Source: Acidobacteriota bacterium (GTDB lineage: Bacteria > Acidobacteriota > Thermoanaerobaculia > UBA5066). Taken from it: 64,000 nucleotides of DNA. Under the pieces are notes generated by a model. It was not told the origin of the DNA. It did no database searches and saw nothing but the letters and a program-made list of their open reading frames with translations. The translations under genes were made by a program, and so were the position numbers. Below are positions 1-8,311 of the stretch, piece after piece (the stretch's first letter is position 1; each line of letters opens with the position of its first letter). Location of the stretch: assembly GCA_016716715.1 (NCBI GenBank), contig JADJVE010000008.1, positions 104,501-168,500 of the forward strand, in the 5' to 3' direction.

Positions 1-1222
1 GCCCGTCGTCGTAGGACGTGCGGAGCGTCTGGCCGGGGTTCTTCCCGAGCGCGCGCTCCTGGTAGAGCACCTCGGCATACGTCGCGAAACCCTCGTTCAG
101 CCAGATGTCGTCCCAGGTCCGCATCGTGACGCGGTCGCCCCACCACTGGTGCGCCAGCTCGTGCACGAGGAGGAGCGTGATGTCGCGTGACGTGTTCGAG
201 AGGATGTTCTCGCCGATGGACGTGAGCGTCGGGTGCTCCATCCCTCCCGAGAACCACGACGAGACGATCCCGTACTTCGTGTCGACGAACGGGTATTCCC
301 CGAACAGCGACGCGAGGACCGAGATGTGGTCCTTCATCGCGGAGAGCCGCGGCACGTTCTCCGCCGCGTTCTCGGGCATGAGGTACGAGCGGATCGGCAT
401 GATGCGCCCGTCCATCGCCCTGTAGGCGTCCTCGACGACCTGGTACTTCGCGACGTTCAGGGAGACGAGGTACGTCGAGATCGGCTGCGGGAGGCGCCAC
501 GTCGACCGGATGCGCCCGTCGGGCAGCGTGGCCGACGTCCCGAGGCCCGCGGACGCGACGACGTAACCCGGCGGGACGGTCGCCGTCACGGTCGCCACGG
601 CCTTGTCGTCCGGCGCGTCCACGCAAGGCCAGTACGTCCGCGAGTCGAACGGCTCGGCGACGCTCGTGGCCGCCTTGCCCGTCGTGTGATCCCACCACGC
701 GAGCGCCGCGGCCGCCGGAGGAATGCCCGACCAGGCGATGCCGATCGACGTCCGCTCCTCGGCGGCGAGCGGGGGGGTGAGCGGCACGGTGAGCAGGTCG
801 TTCGCGAACGTGAACCCGGGGACGGGCGCCCCGTCGCGCGTGACCGACGTGACGGCGTACGCGCGGTCGAGGTTGAACGTGACGGAGTCGGTCGTCTTCG
901 CAAAACCCGACAGGCGCGTCGTGGAGGAGCCCGAAAGGATCCGAACGCCCGGGTCGAGCTCGAACGAGAGGTCGTAGGCGACGACGTCGAAGCCGCGCGT
1001 CGTGCCCTCGACGGAGGCCGGAGGCGGCCCGGAAACCCCGCGCGAGAGCGCGGCCTCGGCCGCCGCGCGCGAAAGCGCGTGCTTGGCGCGGCCTTCCTCG
1101 TGCTCGAGGACGAGGCGCGATCCGTCCTCGGGGCCCGGGCGGCGGGCGCCGGCCTTCCAGGCGGCGGCGCCGATCAGAAGGGCGAGGGAAACGGCGAGCG
1201 GGAGCCGCAGCGCGCGGGTCAC
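1..1222 (-). CDS. M1-family zinc aminopeptidase, 3' end beyond window
   Basis: Hydrolyses N-terminal residues from peptides in the gluzincin fold; probably anchored and facing the periplasm. About 407 residues are visible from a GTG at 1222, and the gene continues past base 1. The zinc site is explicit: HELAH at residues 354-358 with WWGD following, and the third ligand E377 in WLNEGF, exactly the HEXXH-X18-E spacing of the M1 family. Residues 5-23 are hydrophobic and look like a signal anchor. The gene starts 28 bases after the hemG stop in the same direction, so it is probably the last gene of the hemN-hemH-hemG run. No ATG fits, so the GTG is chosen because it begins the signal segment. 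Confidence 0.88.
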   Translation of the reverse strand, partial: MTRALRLPLAVSLALLIGAAAWKAGARRPGPEDGSRLVLEHEEGRAKHALSRAAAEAALSRGVSGPPPASVEGTTRGFDVVAYDLSFELDPGVRILSGSSTTRLSGFAKTTDSVTFNLDRAYAVTSVTRDGAPVPGFTFANDLLTVPLTPPLAAEERTSIGIAWSGIPPAAAALAWWDHTTGKAATSVAEPFDSRTYWPCVDAPDDKAVATVTATVPPGYVVASAGLGTSATLPDGRIRSTWRLPQPISTYLVSLNVAKYQVVEDAYRAMDGRIMPIRSYLMPENAAENVPRLSAMKDHISVLASLFGEYPFVDTKYGIVSSWFSGGMEHPTLTSIGENILSNTSRDITLLLVHELAHQWWGDRVTMRTWDDIWLNEGFATYAEVLYQERALGKNPGQTLRTSYDDG

Positions 1223-1250
1223 GCGCCGATTCTACGGTGCGAAGCCGCCC

Positions 1251-2633
1251 TCAGAGCGCGGCGCCGAGGGCGTCGCCGCGCGCGATGCGCTCGCCCATGG
1301 CGATGCCGTCGCGCCAGCCGCCCGTGAGGACCATGCCCGGCAGGTACTCGAGGTCCTTTTCGACCGCCGCCAGCGTGCGGTGGTGGAAAAGCGGGATCTG
1401 CGGGATCGCGGCGGGCCACCGGAAGATCCACGAGCGGGTCGGCGCCGTCAGGCCCGGGTGGAGGCGTTTCGCCTCGTCCGTCGCGACCGCGAGGACCTCG
1501 GCGTCGGAGGACGCCGCGAGCGCGGGGTCGAGCGCTCCGCCGAGGAAGGACGTCGTGAGAATCGAACCGGCGGGGGCGCGCCCGGAGAAGAGCGACGACG
1601 GGTAGAGAACGCCGAGCGACCGGATGCCCTCGCCGCGCGGGACGAGCGCGCCGAAGCCCTTCGGCGAGCCGGGCCCGTCCGGCCACGCGAGCGCGACGAC
1701 CGTGATGGGCGACGTCTTCATCGCGGCGAGCCCCGCGCCCGAGCGCGGCAGCCGGTCGCCGAGAAGGCGCGCGAGCGCCGGGCCCTCGAGCGTCGAGACG
1801 AGAACGTCCGCGTCCCACGAGCGGCCGTCCGCGAGGCGCACGGTCCACTTCGGGCCGGAAGCGTGCGGGCCCTCGACGATCGCGGCGGGGGAATTCACCT
1901 CAACGCGGCACGCGCCGCGCGAAAGGAGACGCTGTTGAAGAGTTTCTATGAGTAGGTAAAGACCCGTGTCGAACGTCAGCGTTCGGGCACGATGGCGGGG
2001 CGGGGCGCCGCCACCCGCGGCATTGTCGCCCGTCGCGCCCGCCGCCTCGCCCTTCTTACCCTTTCTAAGAAATCCTCTTATGACGCTGCCCGCTGCTCCT
2101 TCCGCCTCCCAGAGGCGAGGGAACGCCGAGCGCGTCGACAGCGTGTCGGGGTCGCCCGCGTAGACGCCCGACACCATCGGCCCCGCGCCGTAGCGCGCGG
2201 CTTCCGGTCCGAATCGCCGGGCGAAGAACGACGCCACGCTCTCGTCCTCGAGATCGGCGGGACGCCCGGGGACGAACGGCTCCTTCAGGAGGCGGAGCTT
2301 GCCGCCCGTCGTGAAGACGGTGTTGAAGAGGGCGCCCGGGCCGGGCACGACGGCGCGCGGCCGGCCGCCGCGGACGATCCAGCGCGGCGCCTTCGAATCC
2401 GCCTTGACGACGTGGGGCTCGAGGCCGAGGTCGGCGAGGAGCCGGTCGGCCGCCTCGCTCGTGCGGAGCGTGTTCGGGCCGCCTTCCACGACGAAGCCGT
2501 CCTCGCGGACCGTCTTCACCGAGCCGCCGGGCGCGGGGCCCGCTTCGAGGACGACGGTTTCGCCCTCGCCCCTCCGCCGATACGCCGCCGTCAGGCCGGC
2601 GATGCCGCCGCCGAGGATCACGACACGATTCAT
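1251..2633 (-). CDS. hemG: Protoporphyrinogen oxidase, HemY/PPOX type
   Basis: Oxidises protoporphyrinogen IX to protoporphyrin IX, the penultimate step of protoporphyrin-dependent heme synthesis, using FAD. The 460-residue protein opens with the dinucleotide-binding motif GGGIAG at residues 8-13 and an acidic residue ending the second strand (VVLEAG), and has the PPOX-type FDTGL...LIETLQQRL segment. Its ATG overlaps the hemH stop (ATGA). A Gly/Ala-rich linker near residues 190-220 (KGKKGEAAG...) is bounded by the AT-rich arms at 1937-1962 and 2052-2082, where codon choice departs sharply from the rest of the gene. The family is HemY-like (oxygen or another acceptor) rather than flavodoxin-like HemG. 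Confidence 0.9.
   Translation of the reverse strand: MNRVVILGGGIAGLTAAYRRRGEGETVVLEAGPAPGGSVKTVREDGFVVEGGPNTLRTSEAADRLLADLGLEPHVVKADSKAPRWIVRGGRPRAVVPGPGALFNTVFTTGGKLRLLKEPFVPGRPADLEDESVASFFARRFGPEAARYGAGPMVSGVYAGDPDTLSTRSAFPRLWEAEGAAGSVIRGFLRKGKKGEAAGATGDNAAGGGAPPRHRARTLTFDTGLYLLIETLQQRLLSRGACRVEVNSPAAIVEGPHASGPKWTVRLADGRSWDADVLVSTLEGPALARLLGDRLPRSGAGLAAMKTSPITVVALAWPDGPGSPKGFGALVPRGEGIRSLGVLYPSSLFSGRAPAGSILTTSFLGGALDPALAASSDAEVLAVATDEAKRLHPGLTAPTRSWIFRWPAAIPQIPLFHHRTLAAVEKDLEYLPGMVLTGGWRDGIAMGERIARGDALGAAL
1937..2082. repeat. Inverted AT-rich arm pair in hemG
   Basis: Left arm 1937-1962 (GAAGAGTTTCTATGAG...) and right arm 2052-2082 (CTTTCTAAGAAATCCTC core) are inverted relative to each other, about 90 bases apart. 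The right arm is a close match to the family core and the left arm a moderate one. They bracket the Gly/Ala-rich linker of HemG. Confidence 0.6.
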
Positions 2634-3628
2634 TCAGCCGCCTTCTTCACGGACGTGTTGACGATGTTCGCGAGCGCCCGGACGAACGCCGGGTGGTCGT
2701 TGAGGCCCTCGGCGACCGCGTAGTGCGGGATGCCGAGGCGCGCCGCTTCGCCCGCGAAGAGGAGCCGGATCTCGTAGAGCGTCTCGACGTGATCGGACAC
2801 GAACGCGACGGGGACGACGACGACCTGCTTCACGCCCTCTTTCGCGAGGCTCGCGAGAACGTCGGAGGTGGAGGGGCCGAGCCACTCCACGGGGCCAACC
2901 TTCGACTGGTAGCCGACGCGCGAGGGGAAGCGGTTCCCGAGAGCGGCGTCGATCGCCTTCACCGTGCCCTCGACGTGCTGCGGGTACGGGTCTTTCTGCG
3001 TCACGACGGTCTTCACGGGCAGCGAGTGCGCGGAGTAGAGGATCACCGTATTCGCGGGGTCCGCGTCCGGCAACGTCCCGTGCGCCTTGAGGATCAGGTC
3101 GGCGTGCGCGGCGACGAAATCCGGCTCCTCGTACCAGGCGTCGGGCGCGTTCGTCCGCGCCGGGTTCCACCCCATCTTCGCGAGGGCGGACGTCACGCGG
3201 TTGAACGACCCTCGCGTCGTCGTGACGGAGTACTGAGGGTAGAGGGGGAGAACGAGGAGGCGCGTCGCGCCGGCCTTCCGGAGGTCCTCGAGCGCGTCCT
3301 CCACGAACGGGTACGAGCACGTCATCCCGACGCGGACGACCGGCGCCGGAATGGACGAGGCCGCGCCCTTGCCGAGCTCGGCCTCGAGGAGGCGGGCCTG
3401 CGTCTCGGACCAGCGGCGGATGGGCGACCAGTTGATCCGCTCGTACGTCGCGGCGGACTTCGGCGCACGCGTCGTCGCGATGAGCCACGCGACGAATCGA
3501 CGAAGGGGAGAAAAGGAAATTCCGAGAATTTCAGGATCTACGAAAAGCTCATACAGGAAGGGCTTCAGCTCCTCGCGCGACGCGGGTCCGCCGAGCTGGA
3601 CGAGCAGCACACCCAGACGATCGCTCAT
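2630..3628 (-). CDS. hemH: Ferrochelatase
   Basis: Inserts ferrous iron into protoporphyrin IX to give protoheme. The 332-residue length is normal for the family. Visible hallmarks are VQLGGPAS near the N-terminus, FVDPEIL in the lip region, and YSAHSLP with the metal-handling histidine at residue 201. It sits between hemN upstream and hemG downstream, overlapping hemG by four bases. The start at 3628 is preceded by AGAAGG only three bases away, and that Shine-Dalgarno-like stretch is part of a copy of the dispersed TTCTTAGAA motif (3631-3646), so translation initiation of hemH may depend on that repeat. Confidence 0.93.
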   Translation of the reverse strand: MSDRLGVLLVQLGGPASREELKPFLYELFVDPEILGISFSPLRRFVAWLIATTRAPKSAATYERINWSPIRRWSETQARLLEAELGKGAASSIPAPVVRVGMTCSYPFVEDALEDLRKAGATRLLVLPLYPQYSVTTTRGSFNRVTSALAKMGWNPARTNAPDAWYEEPDFVAAHADLILKAHGTLPDADPANTVILYSAHSLPVKTVVTQKDPYPQHVEGTVKAIDAALGNRFPSRVGYQSKVGPVEWLGPSTSDVLASLAKEGVKQVVVVPVAFVSDHVETLYEIRLLFAGEAARLGIPHYAVAEGLNDHPAFVRALANIVNTSVKKAAE

Positions 3629-3630
3629 AA

Positions 3631-3646
3631 ACCTTCTAAGAAAATC
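3631..3646. repeat. AT-rich dispersed motif at the hemH start
   Basis: ACCTTCTAAGAAAATC on the plus strand; on the coding (minus) strand it supplies the AGAAGG before the hemH ATG. A weak partner arm may lie at 3517-3535 inside hemH (AATTCCGAGAATTT). Confidence 0.6.
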
Positions 3647-3668
3647 AACGGATCCTCCGCCGAACTGC

Positions 3669-5099
3669 CTACAGGGTACGAGAGAAGATCTTCGGCGAGT
3701 CCGCGCTCTTCTTCTCGAGGTAGGCGTCGAACAGCATCGCCACGTTCCGGATGAAGATCCGTCCCATGGTGGTCACCCGGATTTCGTCCGCGGTGATCGT
3801 GACCATCCCGTCGTTCACGAGCTCGGGGAGCTTTGCCGTCGCGTGCGCGAACGTCTCGTCGAACGACTTCAGCGAAAACGTCTTCTCGACGTCGCGCTTG
3901 TCGATCACGCAGTGGCAAAGGAGGCGCGTGATGACCTCGCCCCGCAGGACGTCGTCGGCGGAGAGGCGGCAGCCCTTCACGGTGGCGAGGCGGCCCGCCT
4001 CCATCGCGGCGTGGTACTCGGCGTAGTCCTTCGTGTTCTGGACGTACGCGTCGTCCAGGGTGCCGATCGCCGAGACGCCCATGCCGTAGAGGTCGCACCC
4101 GGCGTGCGTCGTGTAGCCCTGGAAGTTGCGCGTGAGCGTGCGGTCCTGCTGCGCCTTCACGATCTCGTCGTGCGGGAGCGCGAAGTGGTCCATCCCGATG
4201 TAGACGTAGCCGGCGGCCACGAAGCGCTCGATCCCCGACACGAAGATCGCGAACTTCTCGGTCCCCTCGGGCAGGTGCGCGGCGAGGACGCGCTGCGGGC
4301 GCTTGAGCCACGGGACGTGCGCGTACGAGTACATCGCGACGCGGTCGGGGCGGAGCGAGATGATCTGCTCGACGCTCGCCTCGAAGCCCGCCCGCGTCTG
4401 GCCCGGGAGGCCGTAGATCATGTCGAGGTTCACGGAGCCGTAGGCGAGGGAGCGCGCGGCGTCGACGAGCGCCTTCGTCATGTCGAAGGGCTGGACGCGG
4501 TTCACGAGCTCCTGCACCTCGGGGTCGAAGTCCTGGACGCCCATCGAGACGCGATTGAACCCGCGGTTCCGGAGGACCTCGAGGTGCCGGGCCGTCGTGA
4601 CGCGCGGGTCGACCTCGACCGAGATCTCGGCGTCCTTCGCAGGGCGGAACGTCTCGAGGAGGTGCTGCGCGAGGCGGTCGGCCTGGACGGGCGTCAGGTA
4701 CGTCGGCGTGCCGCCGCCCCAGTGCACCTGCTCGATCGAGCGCGAGGCGTCGATGCGCTTCGCGAGGAGGTCGATCTCCTTGTGCACGTCCGCGAGGTAC
4801 GGCTCGATCTCGGCGCGGTCGTCGCCCTTCCGTTCGGGTTTCGGAACGACCTTCATGAAGCAGCCGCAGAACCAGCACTGCTCGTCGCAGAACGGGAGGT
4901 GGACGTAGAGGGAAACCGGCGACTTCTTCGCGTTCGCGCGCGCCGAGGCGGCCTCGTAGTCCTTCACGCCGATCGCCTCGTTCCACTCGGGGGCGGTGGG
5001 GTAGGAGGTGTAGCGGGGCCCCTGGACGTTGTACTTGTCGAGGAGCTCCGTCGTCATCGGGAGCGTCTCGCCGCGGAGGCGAATGGGGATGGCCGTCAC
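3669..5099 (-). CDS. hemN: Oxygen-independent coproporphyrinogen III oxidase
   Basis: A radical-SAM enzyme that decarboxylates coproporphyrinogen III to protoporphyrinogen IX without oxygen. The 4Fe-4S ligands are C71, C75 and C78 in the CX3CX2C motif, with C80 following as in HemN proper; GPRYTSYPTA and VHWGGGTPT are also diagnostic. Length 476 residues fits HemN rather than the shorter HemW. The GTG at 5099 is favoured because an extended -10 (TGCTAACCT) ends 7 bases before it, implying a leaderless message; an internal ATG at 5057 is the alternative. It begins the minus-strand run hemN-hemH-hemG-peptidase. Confidence 0.93.
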   Translation of the reverse strand: MTAIPIRLRGETLPMTTELLDKYNVQGPRYTSYPTAPEWNEAIGVKDYEAASARANAKKSPVSLYVHLPFCDEQCWFCGCFMKVVPKPERKGDDRAEIEPYLADVHKEIDLLAKRIDASRSIEQVHWGGGTPTYLTPVQADRLAQHLLETFRPAKDAEISVEVDPRVTTARHLEVLRNRGFNRVSMGVQDFDPEVQELVNRVQPFDMTKALVDAARSLAYGSVNLDMIYGLPGQTRAGFEASVEQIISLRPDRVAMYSYAHVPWLKRPQRVLAAHLPEGTEKFAIFVSGIERFVAAGYVYIGMDHFALPHDEIVKAQQDRTLTRNFQGYTTHAGCDLYGMGVSAIGTLDDAYVQNTKDYAEYHAAMEAGRLATVKGCRLSADDVLRGEVITRLLCHCVIDKRDVEKTFSLKSFDETFAHATAKLPELVNDGMVTITADEIRVTTMGRIFIRNVAMLFDAYLEKKSADSPKIFSRTL

Positions 5100-5106
5100 G
5101 GGCCGG

Positions 5107-5115
5107 AGGTTAGCA
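5107..5115 (-). promoter_or_regulatory. Extended -10 promoter of hemN, probably leaderless
   Basis: Reading the minus strand, TGCTAACCT (TGnTAnnnT, extended -10) lies just before the GTG at 5099, with only seven bases between the hexamer and the start codon. No clear -35 or ribosome-binding site is seen. The same TGCTAACCTCC string precedes hemE, which suggests a shared promoter type. Confidence 0.45.
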
Positions 5116-5170
5116 TCCGGCGCGACTGGGTCTCGTTAGAACAGGTGCATCAGGCGCGCCGGGACGGCGC

Positions 5171-6466
5171 TCATTCCACGAGGGTTACCTTCCGCGCCTT
5201 CGGGGAGAGGGAGATCGATTGCGGGAGGTGCCGGCCCTCCAGCCACACGATCCGCTGGGCCTCGACGGCCTTCGTCACCGTCTTCACCGCGTCGGGCACA
5301 TCGGAGGCAGACGAGAGGACCTCCGCCTTGCCCCACGCGGGGTCGACCATCTTCTTGTTCTTCGCCCAGACGAACAGCGGAACGCGCAGCGCGCGCAGAT
5401 ACGCGCGCGTCCATGCGATCGGCGTCAGGCTCTCGTCGTCGGGTCCGGCCACGAGGAGCAGAACGGCCCGCGGCCGGTTCCCGGCGGCGGCCGAGAGCGC
5501 GGCCACCCCGACGGCATCGCCGAGGCGAGGCGGGCCGTTGTATTCCGGCGGGCCGACTTCGATCAGGAGTCTTCGGACGTCCCACGGCGCGGCGAAGTCC
5601 TGCGAGCGCAGGAAGACGTCGTAGCCGGGGGCCGAATCGCCGGGCTTGAGGGTCCCGGGCCAGCAGAAACGCAGGCGCTGGCCCTTTCGCAACGGGGATG
5701 CGTACCTGGTGTCCTGGGCGAAGAAAATGGAGGTGCGGAGCTGTGCGATCCACGGGCCCGCGTTCTCGTCCTTCACGACGACGATCTCGCCGGGGCTCTC
5801 CTCGACGGCCTCGACGTGCACGGGCTCTCCGTTCGAGAGGAACCAGCCGTCCATCTCGGATTCCTTCGGCGGGCTGCCCCTGAAGACGACCGGAACGGCC
5901 GTGAGCTCGGCCTCGGCCTCGCCGCGCATCGTCTCGGGCCCGCCCGGGGCCTCGCGCTTCACCCCGCCGACGAGAAGCTCCGTCGTGGCCCGGTTGCCGC
6001 CCTTGAACTCGAGGACGGCCCGGAGGACGTGGACGTCGGCGGGACGGAAATCGGGGAGGCGGATGCGGGCGAGGTTGCCGGGGTCGAGGACCTGTCCGTC
6101 GAACGTCAGCTCGATGCCCTCGGGCCGCGCGGAGAAGGCGCTCGCGAACGTGAGGCTTGCGATGCGTCCGCGGCCGCCGGCGCCCCGCAGGAGCGCCAAC
6201 GAGGCCTCGGAGTTCGGACGCGGGACGTTGACCAGCTGGACCGCGCGCCCCAGCTCGGCGCCCTCGCGGTCCCGCGCGATCGCGACGAGCTCGTGCGGAA
6301 CGGGACGGCCGAAATCGACGAGCATCTTCCACGGGGGCTTCGTCACGGAGTGGAGCGTTTGCCCGTCGAGCTGGAACTCCACGAACGCCGCGGCCGGGTC
6401 CACCTGCACTTCGATCGTGTGGACACCGACCGCGATCCCGAGGATGAGCGTGAGGAACGTGATCAC
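5171..6466 (-). CDS. Uncharacterised secreted or anchored protein, paralog of 8312-9508
   Basis: I do not recognise a named family. The 431-residue protein (GTG start) opens with a short hydrophobic segment (MITFLTLILGIAVGVHTIEV) and looks mostly beta-rich. The C-terminal 100 residues resemble an alpha/beta von Willebrand-like fold: a hydrophobic strand (AVLLLVAGPDDES), then AYLRALRVPLFVW, and a final VWLEGRHLP. The plus-strand gene at 8312-9508 has the same order (VVLVAAEGAED, AYLDEIRVPLAVW, VVWIEPRE) and the same start and VNRP-type motif near residue 80, so the two are paralogs. It lies 28 bases downstream of the VWFA-related gene and is probably co-transcribed with it. Confidence 0.75.
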   Translation of the reverse strand: MITFLTLILGIAVGVHTIEVQVDPAAAFVEFQLDGQTLHSVTKPPWKMLVDFGRPVPHELVAIARDREGAELGRAVQLVNVPRPNSEASLALLRGAGGRGRIASLTFASAFSARPEGIELTFDGQVLDPGNLARIRLPDFRPADVHVLRAVLEFKGGNRATTELLVGGVKREAPGGPETMRGEAEAELTAVPVVFRGSPPKESEMDGWFLSNGEPVHVEAVEESPGEIVVVKDENAGPWIAQLRTSIFFAQDTRYASPLRKGQRLRFCWPGTLKPGDSAPGYDVFLRSQDFAAPWDVRRLLIEVGPPEYNGPPRLGDAVGVAALSAAAGNRPRAVLLLVAGPDDESLTPIAWTRAYLRALRVPLFVWAKNKKMVDPAWGKAEVLSSASDVPDAVKTVTKAVEAQRIVWLEGRHLPQSISLSPKARKVTLVE

Positions 6467-6494
6467 GCCTCAGCCCCGCTTTCGTCGCCCTGGG

Positions 6495-8180
6495 TCAGAT
6501 TCCGATCGGCAGCGCCACGGCTCCGAGGCGGTTCGTGGACGTGTCGCGCACGCCGACGAAGAGGCGGCCCTTCCAGCGCTTGTCGAGGTTGAAGTTCGAG
6601 TCCTTGCGGAAGAACGCTCCGGCCCCGGCGGCCTTGTCGACCGTGACGGAGAAGGGGATCACCATCGGCTCGGAGGCGCGGCCCTCCTCGTCGACGCCCG
6701 CGATCAGGAGCTCGAGCTTCGCGCGCTTCGTGTCCCCGCGCTCCTCGGCGTAGACGCCGCCCACGGGAACGACGACGTCGAACGGGAACGCGTCGTCCTT
6801 GCGGTCCTTCACGGCGGCCTTCGTCTCGAGCGCGATCGCGAAGTCGCCCTTCGGCGCGTCGGCCGACAGCAGCAGCGCCGCGAAGCGCGCGCGCGCCGCC
6901 GTCTCCGGCGTGAGCGAGCGCTGGCCGGCGGCGGCACGGACGACGACGCCGGGCCGCGCGACCTCGACGCGGATGTCGCGCCGGGCGGACGTGCCGTCCG
7001 GCGGCGTGAAGCCGAGGCGATAGCGCTGCGCGAGGAGGTTCGTCTCGACGATCAGGTTTTCGACCGGCTTGTTCGTGAAGCCGAGGCGCGCGCCGCCGGT
7101 CGACTGCGCGATGAGCGCGAACGTGTCGCTCCGGTACAGGAACGAGTCGACGGCGTCTCCCTCGCTCACGTTGTTGGCCGGCCGGAGCGCGGCGGCGGCG
7201 TCGCGCGGGGGCCGGCCGGAGGGGCTGGACATGGAGCTGGTCTCGGCCCTTCCGTCCGGCGAGTACAGGCCCGACGGGTCCACGGCGACGACCGTCGCCC
7301 GGGCGAGAAGCGCCTGGCTCTCGGCGTCCTTCGCCTCGGCGAGGAAGTTCCAGAGGCCGCGCGCCGAGTACGAGTTTCCCGACGTCGAAAGGACGTCGAT
7401 GCCGTCGGTCGGGCTGCCCGCGAAGACCGTCTGCCCGAGCGCCCCCGAGCCTGCCGGGCCGCCGATCGGCTGGACGAAACCGGTCGGGGAGATCGGGCCC
7501 GCCATGACGACGACCGTCTTGGGCTCCGGGCGGTTCGCGATCGTGTCGAGGACGGTCGAGAAGTTGCGGAGCATCTGGCGCGACTGGCCTTCCCACTCGA
7601 CGCTGCCCTGCTGCGGGAAGATGTACGCGCGTGGGAGCGTCCGCGCAGGCTTGTCGAGCGCCTTCTTCAGCGCGGAGCGGTCCGACGTGAACGCCTGCAG
7701 ACGGCGAACGCCGTTGTCGAGGAGATACACGGCCGCTTCCTCGCCGCCCGGCATCCGGTCGACGTACGTCTTGAGCGCGTCGAGGCCCGCGTTGCGCGAG
7801 CGCAGGTCGGTCTGGAGGTCGGAGATCACGAAAACCGTGCTGTGCATGCGGCGCGCGGCGGCGGCGCCGGTGAGGGCTTCGGCGGCCGGAGCCGCGGGAG
7901 CCGAAGAGGCCGCGGCGGAAACCGGAGCGGCCGCCGGGACGGCGGGCGCCTCGAGCCAGTCGATCGGCGTCTCCTTGCCGTTCACGAAGAGCTTGAAGTC
8001 GCCCTTGGCGAGGCCCTGGACGGGCTTGCCCTTCGAATCGAGGACGAGCACCTCGACGTCGGCGGCGACCGCCTCGACGGAACTCTTGACCGACCGGGGC
8101 GCGTCGGACTGCGCGGAGGCGGGGACGGCCGGGGAAAACGCGAGAACGGCCGCAAGGGTGAACGTCAGGGTGCGTTGCAT
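6495..8180 (-). CDS. VWFA-related secreted protein (acidobacterial type)
   Basis: A 561-residue exported protein with a signal peptide (MQRTLTFTLAAVLAFSPAVPASAQ). The N-terminal part matches the VWFA-related domain common in Acidobacteriota: VEVLVLDSKGKPVQGL..DFKLF, then a VWA-like strand (TVFVISDLQTD) without the canonical DxSxS metal site, and LQAFTSDRSALKKAL. Its role is unknown; such proteins are thought to act at the cell surface or in adhesion. The ATG at 8180 is chosen over an upstream start at 8207 because GGAGG lies five bases before it and the signal peptide begins there. It lies between two paralogs of another surface-type gene, divergent from the plus-strand one. Confidence 0.82.
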   Translation of the reverse strand: MQRTLTFTLAAVLAFSPAVPASAQSDAPRSVKSSVEAVAADVEVLVLDSKGKPVQGLAKGDFKLFVNGKETPIDWLEAPAVPAAAPVSAAASSAPAAPAAEALTGAAAARRMHSTVFVISDLQTDLRSRNAGLDALKTYVDRMPGGEEAAVYLLDNGVRRLQAFTSDRSALKKALDKPARTLPRAYIFPQQGSVEWEGQSRQMLRNFSTVLDTIANRPEPKTVVVMAGPISPTGFVQPIGGPAGSGALGQTVFAGSPTDGIDVLSTSGNSYSARGLWNFLAEAKDAESQALLARATVVAVDPSGLYSPDGRAETSSMSSPSGRPPRDAAAALRPANNVSEGDAVDSFLYRSDTFALIAQSTGGARLGFTNKPVENLIVETNLLAQRYRLGFTPPDGTSARRDIRVEVARPGVVVRAAAGQRSLTPETAARARFAALLLSADAPKGDFAIALETKAAVKDRKDDAFPFDVVVPVGGVYAEERGDTKRAKLELLIAGVDEEGRASEPMVIPFSVTVDKAAGAGAFFRKDSNFNLDKRWKGRLFVGVRDTSTNRLGAVALPIGI

Positions 8181-8311
8181 GGAGGCCTCCGGACACCCTC
8201 TTAGCACGCCCCGTGCCGGTTGTCACAGGGTCCGGACGTCTCCCGGCGGGGACGGAAGGAGCGAAAACGAGGCCGAACGCCCTGGCGTTTGTTTGCTACG
8301 TTCGGGGCAAC